Source: Roseovarius sp. M141 (GTDB lineage: Bacteria > Pseudomonadota > Alphaproteobacteria > Rhodobacterales > Rhodobacteraceae). Taken from it: DNA of 64,000 nucleotides. Made by a program: the position numbers and the translations under genes. The notes under the pieces are model-generated. The model had not been told where the DNA came from and did no database searches. It saw only the letters and a program-made list of their open reading frames with translations. Within the stretch, counting starts at the first letter, position 1. Each line of letters opens with the position of its first letter. The DNA lies in assembly GCF_024355225.1 (NCBI RefSeq), contig NZ_VCNH01000001.1, positions 124,001 through 188,000 of the forward strand, written 5' to 3'. This document shows, piece after piece, positions 60,626 to 64,000 of the stretch.

Positions 60626-61347
60626 CAGCTTGCGTCCTCAACTTCGGCAGACAGGCAATATCCCTCGCCCCGCACGGTCGTGATCAGCTTGGGTCGCATC
60701 GGATCCTTTTCGACGCTGCGCCGCAGCCTGCTGATCTGATTGTCGATCGTCCGATCAAACAGTCCGGGCGTTCGCCCAGCAGTCAGATCCAGAAGCTGCT
60801 CACGCGTCAGGACAAGGCGCGGCCGCTCCAGAAGGACGGTCAGAAGTTTGAATTCGGACACGGAGAGCTGTGCTTCCACACCCTCGTCATCTACCAGAAC
60901 GCGGGTGTCGGTATCCAGCATCTGGTGCCCGAACCTGATACGCTTTCCAGTCAATGTTCCCCCAAACACTTCGGGCCGGGCCGAGCGTCTGACGATGGCC
61001 TTGATGCGCGCCAGCAATTCACGCGGATTGAAAGGCTTGGCCAGATAATCATCCGCACCGACTTCGAGGCCGACGATACGGTCCATCTCTTCTCCCAAGG
61101 CCGTGAGCATCAGGATGGGTATCGAGCCGTTGGAGGATAGACGCCGACAGACAGAAAGTCCGTCCTCTCCGGGCATCATGACATCCAGCACAATAAGATC
61201 GAATCGGCTTTTCGCCAATTCCGCATCCATTTCAGACGCATTTTCAGCCTTCGTCACCCGCATCCCGTTCTTCACGAGATAACGGGACACTGCGTTTCGA
61301 ATTTCAAGGCTGTCGTCAACGACAAGGATATGAGGCACATCTGACAT
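60625..61347 (-). CDS. OmpR-family response regulator, probable copper-responsive
   Basis: This 240-residue regulator has a receiver domain (phosphoacceptor Asp in LIVLDVMMPGEDG, Lys in LAKPF) and an OmpR-type winged helix (TAGRTPGLFDRTIDNQISRL; TTVRGEGYCL). The divergent gap to 61530 carries CGTTACA repeated at 10-bp spacing, the usual form of OmpR-family operators. Similar repeats occur at 42017 and 56027. Confidence 0.92.
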   Translation of the reverse strand: MSDVPHILVVDDSLEIRNAVSRYLVKNGMRVTKAENASEMDAELAKSRFDLIVLDVMMPGEDGLSVCRRLSSNGSIPILMLTALGEEMDRIVGLEVGADDYLAKPFNPRELLARIKAIVRRSARPEVFGGTLTGKRIRFGHQMLDTDTRVLVDDEGVEAQLSVSEFKLLTVLLERPRLVLTREQLLDLTAGRTPGLFDRTIDNQISRLRRSVEKDPMRPKLITTVRGEGYCLSAEVEDAS

Positions 61348-61400
61348 ATGGCGTTAGTATAGGTTCTCCGGTGAGATGTATCTGCTACTTGCCTGAAAAA

Positions 61401-61445
61401 TGTAACGAAAAGTATCATAGGGACGCCACGTTACAAGCCGTTACA
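61401..61445. promoter_or_regulatory. Phased CGTTACA repeats, putative response-regulator operator
   Basis: CGTTACA occurs at 61429-61435 and 61439-61445, exactly 10 bp apart, with an inverted single half-site TGTAACG at 61401-61407. The cluster lies 54-98 bp upstream of the regulator gene start (61347, minus), so it may mediate autoregulation and control of the gene at 61530. Confidence 0.6.
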
Positions 61446-61529
61446 AAGCCGCCTGCGAGGCCCATTGCGAATGCCTGTGCAATGCTCAATTTGAGGTCAT
61501 CGACAACGAGAGCAGAAGGAAGCTTCATA

Positions 61530-61829
61530 ATGAAACGCAATATCATCCACGTCTTCGCACTGGCCAGCGCCATTTTCGCAGGCGGCGTTGCCTTGGCAGA
61601 TTCGGGTTACAGAACAGGCCATCACGAATTTCGTGCGCAGAGCGCCGGATCAAACTCCGGAGTAATGACGAAAAGCAGCGTCGGGCATAACGGCGCTTTC
61701 CTTGACGGAAAGGTTAACCCAAACGACGCCGATGTCCACCCCCGGAACATGCAACGGCGCGATATGAGGACGGGACGCGATAGAGAGTACAGTAGCCCGC
61801 TGCCTCCGAATGCCGGTAACGACCGCTGA
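61530..61829 (+). CDS. Exported small hydrophilic protein
   Basis: This 99-residue exported protein has a signal peptide (residues 4-23, ending GGVALA) and a short mature part rich in Arg, His and Asp (GYRTGHHEFRAQSAG). There are no Cys. It resembles other low-complexity periplasmic proteins of unknown function. The ATG at 61530 follows GAAGGAAG. It is divergent from the response-regulator gene and ends before a hairpin. Confidence 0.55.
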   Translation: MKRNIIHVFALASAIFAGGVALADSGYRTGHHEFRAQSAGSNSGVMTKSSVGHNGAFLDGKVNPNDADVHPRNMQRRDMRTGRDREYSSPLPPNAGNDR

Positions 61830-61847
61830 ACAAAGAGACACTTTTAT

Positions 61848-61872
61848 GCACGGCGCACAAAACGCGCCGTGC
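61848..61872 (+). terminator. Hairpin terminator after the exported protein gene
   Basis: A perfect 9-bp stem GCACGGCGC/GCGCCGTGC with a seven-base loop, 18 bases after the stop codon. No T-run follows. Confidence 0.55.
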
Positions 61873-62050
61873 AGCTTAACCCAGAAAGGAATGCGTCATT
61901 TCCAAGTGCCACTGTGAGAAAGCAAGCAAAGTTGCCCGCGATCTGCGTATCGCTCTTGGGCACTCGTGACCTTAAATCTGAACCAGATCAAGAAAAGCCA
62001 CCGATCAGAAGCTAATACTTGAATACGCAATACAAGAAAAGAACGGAAGC

Positions 62051-62416
62051 ATGTTCAGATCAATGCAGAGAAATTGGGCCATTTGGATGCGGGCGGTGAC
62101 AGTTGCTGCCGCAGTCACGGCCATTCTTGCCTCTGCGTTGGCTGTGTCGCCAAAAATCAATCATCGCGACTTAACCGCGCAACCTGCCGTCGCTTCGGCG
62201 GCTGGCGGCGGCGTGATCGTTGACCGCGCCGCGCAGCCCGGGTCCGACAGGAACTGCCATAGCGGGCACAGCTGCATTCTGGTGAATCTGCCTACCAACG
62301 ATTTGGCTTTGACGCGTTTCGATAGCGCGCCGGAGATCTCCCGAGAGACGGATTTTCTACCATCCGCGGCAGAAAAGATGCGCTTCCATCCGCCGCGAAT
62401 CCTTTCACACGTCTGA
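62051..62416 (+). CDS. Small exported protein with CHSGHSC motif
   Basis: This 121-residue protein has one N-terminal helix (about 14-32, AVTVAAAVTAILASALAV), probably a signal anchor, then a soluble part with DRNCHSGHSCILVNLPT. The two Cys and two His form a plausible metal site. No family was recognised. It precedes the ECF sigma gene; its stop codon lies inside a long hairpin that also covers the next ribosome site. Confidence 0.55.
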   Translation: MFRSMQRNWAIWMRAVTVAAAVTAILASALAVSPKINHRDLTAQPAVASAAGGGVIVDRAAQPGSDRNCHSGHSCILVNLPTNDLALTRFDSAPEISRETDFLPSAAEKMRFHPPRILSHV

Positions 62417-62460
62417 CCGCTAGTACCGGATTCCGGTGCTGCACGAAACCATGTGAAAGG
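62401..62460 (+). promoter_or_regulatory. Inverted repeat covering the sigma-factor ribosome site
   Basis: CCTTTCACA (62401-62409) pairs with TGTGAAAGG (62452-62460), and an inner ACCGG/CCGGT stem lies between. The right arm runs into the AGGAG ribosome site of the ECF gene (start 62469), so the fold could limit its translation. It may also act as a terminator for the preceding gene. Confidence 0.45.
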
Positions 62461-62468
62461 AGCGAAAC

Positions 62469-63098
62469 ATGTTCGCTGAACCAAGACCCGCAATGCCAGA
62501 GGTCTCGCGTTGTGACACCGAGGCAAAACTCATCGAAGGCCGCAACAAGTTTCTCGGGTTTCTTCGCAAACGCCTCAGCTCTGCGCAGGATGCCGAAGAT
62601 GTTTTTCAGGATTTCTGCGTCAAGGTGCTGCAAAGCCACGCCACTATTAGGAGCGGCGAGCGACTGGATGCCTGGATGGGCATCACCTTGCGGCACACTC
62701 TGACCGACTATTATCGGCGTCGGGCGACGAGAAATCGAGGGGCAGAAGCCTATGCAAACGAGGCCAAAATACTGGCGCCGGAGACAGAGGATTTCGATGG
62801 CCGCGCCTGCAGTTGCGTTTCTGCCGCGATGCGAAAGCTGGATCCTGCCCAAGCCGAATTGCTGACGCGTCTGGATTTGAGGGACGATTCACGCAAAGAG
62901 ATTGCGGCTGATCTGGGGGTGAGTCTGAACGCCTTGGGTGTCCGCGTCCATCGAAGCCGAGCTGCATTGAAGACAAAGATTGCCGAGTTCTGCCCGGTCT
63001 GCGGCGAAGGCCGGTTTATGCAGTGTGACTGTAACCATTCGCGCAATATACGATCCTTGTCGTCCCCGCCTCAGAGGGAATTGATGCCCCAGATGTAA
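62469..63098 (+). CDS. CorE-like ECF sigma factor with Cys-rich sensing motifs
   Basis: This 209-residue extracytoplasmic-function sigma factor has region 2 near residues 17-75 (LSSAQDAEDVFQDFCVKVLQ) and region 4 near 122-170 (LRDDSRKEIAADLGVSLNAL). A CSC motif lies in the linker (GRACSCVSAAM) and a C-terminal extension reads FCPVCGEGRFMQCDCN. A CxC linker plus Cys-rich tail is the hallmark of CorE (ECF44) factors, which are controlled directly by copper and not by an anti-sigma. No anti-sigma gene follows. The ATG at 62469 follows AAGGAG. Confidence 0.85.
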   Translation: MFAEPRPAMPEVSRCDTEAKLIEGRNKFLGFLRKRLSSAQDAEDVFQDFCVKVLQSHATIRSGERLDAWMGITLRHTLTDYYRRRATRNRGAEAYANEAKILAPETEDFDGRACSCVSAAMRKLDPAQAELLTRLDLRDDSRKEIAADLGVSLNALGVRVHRSRAALKTKIAEFCPVCGEGRFMQCDCNHSRNIRSLSSPPQRELMPQM

Positions 63099-63154
63099 GG
63101 ATCTTTCATGCCGCGCGTCTCTTGATCAACAGCAGCTTTTATCGGGAGGTGTCA

Positions 63155-63331
63155 ATGACTGGACCGGGCGAGAGCCGTCGTGAAGCTGATATGCACGATC
63201 AGCCGATTGGGCGTCCTGCGGCCCTCAGACGGGCAGGGCGGCATGGTTTCAAGAGCGCTGATGCTTTAACGAGCAGAGCACCTTCGCGGAGAAAGCATCA
63301 TTGCAGCTCTGTCTGCGGAACATGCTCGTGA
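63155..63331 (+). CDS. Small Cys/His-tailed protein
   Basis: This 58-residue frame has an excellent ribosome site (GGGAGGTG) before the ATG at 63155. Its body is basic and polar, and the tail is RKHHCSSVCGTCS with three Cys and two His. No family is recognised. It lies 56 bp after the ECF gene and overlaps the next start by 10 bases, as in an operon. A metal-binding role is inferred from the tail. Confidence 0.5.
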   Translation: MTGPGESRREADMHDQPIGRPAALRRAGRHGFKSADALTSRAPSRRKHHCSSVCGTCS

Positions 63332-63636
63332 AATCACCGAGCAATGCAGATCCAATTCGCGACGAGGAGCTAGGAGCGCTGATATGCGACTGCCTCGACT
63401 TGCTCTTGTCGACGCTTCCACCGCAACAGGCAAACGTTGTTCGCGCCATCGATTTGGAAGGGGCGGTGCCCAAATCGGTTGCTGACAAACATGGGCTCAG
63501 CCTGAACGAGGTGACCATGCATCTTGCCCTCGGGCGGCAAGGCCTGAAGGATCGGATTGGCGAGATGCACATGATTTGCCGACAGCACGGCGTTGCGGGC
63601 TGCGGTTGCCAGTTGAACGGCGATGCAAAAACCTGA
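63322..63636 (+). CDS. Sigma-region-4-only relative of the CorE-like factor
   Basis: This 104-residue protein has no region 2. It starts with a CDC motif (LGALICDCLDLLLS) aligned with the CSC linker of the 62469 factor. A region-4-like helix-turn-helix follows (PKSVADKHGLSLNEVTMHLA), and the end is CRQHGVAGCGCQL, another Cys-rich tail. It therefore looks like the second half of a CorE-like protein as an independent gene. The ATG at 63322 overlaps the previous frame. It could act as a copper-sensitive antagonist or a decayed copy. Confidence 0.6.
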   Translation: MLVKSPSNADPIRDEELGALICDCLDLLLSTLPPQQANVVRAIDLEGAVPKSVADKHGLSLNEVTMHLALGRQGLKDRIGEMHMICRQHGVAGCGCQLNGDAKT

Positions 63637-63715
63637 GCTGCTTGCTGTCTGTAATGCTGGGCCGCCCGGCGCGTCTTAACTCTATAGAAGTCAATTCCTG
63701 ATGGAGGATATGAAC

Positions 63716-63907
63716 ATGTGCGCGAAGGCGAACACACAAACCGCAATACCTGAACAGAAACAAGGTGGCTGTTGCTGCGAGTCGGCCGTGGATGCGCCGA
63801 AAAGTACCGCCGATGAAATTCGCAAACCCGCTGTGGCAGAGGGGCAGGGTGCTTCGGTTAAGGAGAGTGCTGGTGTTCGATCCAAAGGTTGCTGTGGCGG
63901 GCATTGA
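63716..63907 (+). CDS. Cys-rich small protein
   Basis: This 63-residue protein has CCC and CCGGH clusters: QGGCCCESAVD near residue 18 and KGCCGGH at the C-terminus. No family name is recognised. The ATG at 63716 lies 8 bases after GGAGG. The Cys clusters suggest cytoplasmic copper or zinc binding like a small metallothionein; that is inferred. Confidence 0.6.
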   Translation: MCAKANTQTAIPEQKQGGCCCESAVDAPKSTADEIRKPAVAEGQGASVKESAGVRSKGCCGGH

Positions 63908-63960
63908 TCCGTCCAAGCTCGATCATTTGCACAAGGCTATGAGATTCAAGGAGACCCAAC

Positions 63961-64000
63961 ATGACACTTATTCCGTTTATCCTCGCATTTGGCATGTCCC
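63961..64000 (+). CDS. Start of a further gene, cut by the window end
   Basis: AAGGAG lies 8 bases before the ATG at 63961. The visible residues MTLIPFILAFGMS are hydrophobic, consistent with a signal peptide or first membrane helix. The product cannot be identified. Confidence 0.5.
   Translation, partial: MTLIPFILAFGMS

Noticed and set aside
1..64000. CRISPR arrays, tRNA or rRNA genes, integrase, relaxase, toxin-antitoxin pairs
   Set aside because: Looked for and not seen; the small genes at 28-30 kb lack toxin or antitoxin motifs.

Overview
The window is high-GC DNA with the gene content of an alphaproteobacterial mobile element, either a conjugative plasmid or an integrative conjugative element. 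The host is probably a marine or environmental Rhodobacterales, Hyphomonadales or Sphingomonadales; this is inferred from gene families, not from a marker gene. No rRNA, tRNA, CRISPR array, integrase or intact insertion sequence was found.

Positions 166-19244 hold a compact I-type (type IVB, Dot/Icm-like) conjugation system. Four transcription blocks carry IcmT, DotG, DotH, DotI and a DsbC-like protein (-); DotF/TraP-like, DotE, DotP, DotO, several unrecognised exported proteins, a lysozyme-like protein, IcmV/TraX-like and DotA (+); one small membrane protein (-); and DotB, DotC and DotD (-). Gene order and sizes recall plasmid R64 traM-N-O, traP-Q-R-U, traW-X-Y and traH-I-J. An AT-rich palindrome built on ATATCGTTA recurs in all three intergenic promoter gaps of the system. 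No relaxase or DotL/VirD4 coupling protein lies in the window.

Positions 19347-32513 are the plasmid or ICE maintenance block, almost all on the minus strand: a DUF2493 (SLOG) protein, a Toprim protein, a 1460-residue methyltransferase/strawberry-notch helicase, a GHKL ATPase, three small genes (one DUF3768) and a 710-residue ParB without ParA. Three of these genes share a near-identical 5' leader. An 80-bp nested inverted repeat precedes the DUF2493 gene.

At about 33119 a degP-like protease gene is cut off, which marks one edge of a copper-resistance island that runs to the right end. It contains DUF305, an ion channel, CueR, CopA ATPase and CopZ; an operon of L,D-transpeptidase, cytochrome c, multicopper oxidase, cytochrome c and DsbA; ScsB; a cupredoxin-CusF fusion, a second multicopper oxidase and a TolC-like lipoprotein; a second L,D-transpeptidase joined to ccmFGHI; another cupredoxin; PcoA/PcoB; a two-component system; and a terminal cassette with a CorE-like ECF sigma factor plus a sigma-region-4-only relative.

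Two regulatory codes can be read in the island: six CueR-type promoters (TTGACC-type -35, 19-bp spacer containing the CueR dyad) and three 10-bp-phased TGTAA repeats that probably bind the OmpR-family regulator. Together they tie copper sensing to detoxification, cytochrome c maturation and peptidoglycan cross-linking. This copper-responsive protection of the cytochrome c and L,D-transpeptidase pathways, together with the split CorE cassette, is the most unusual biology in the window.
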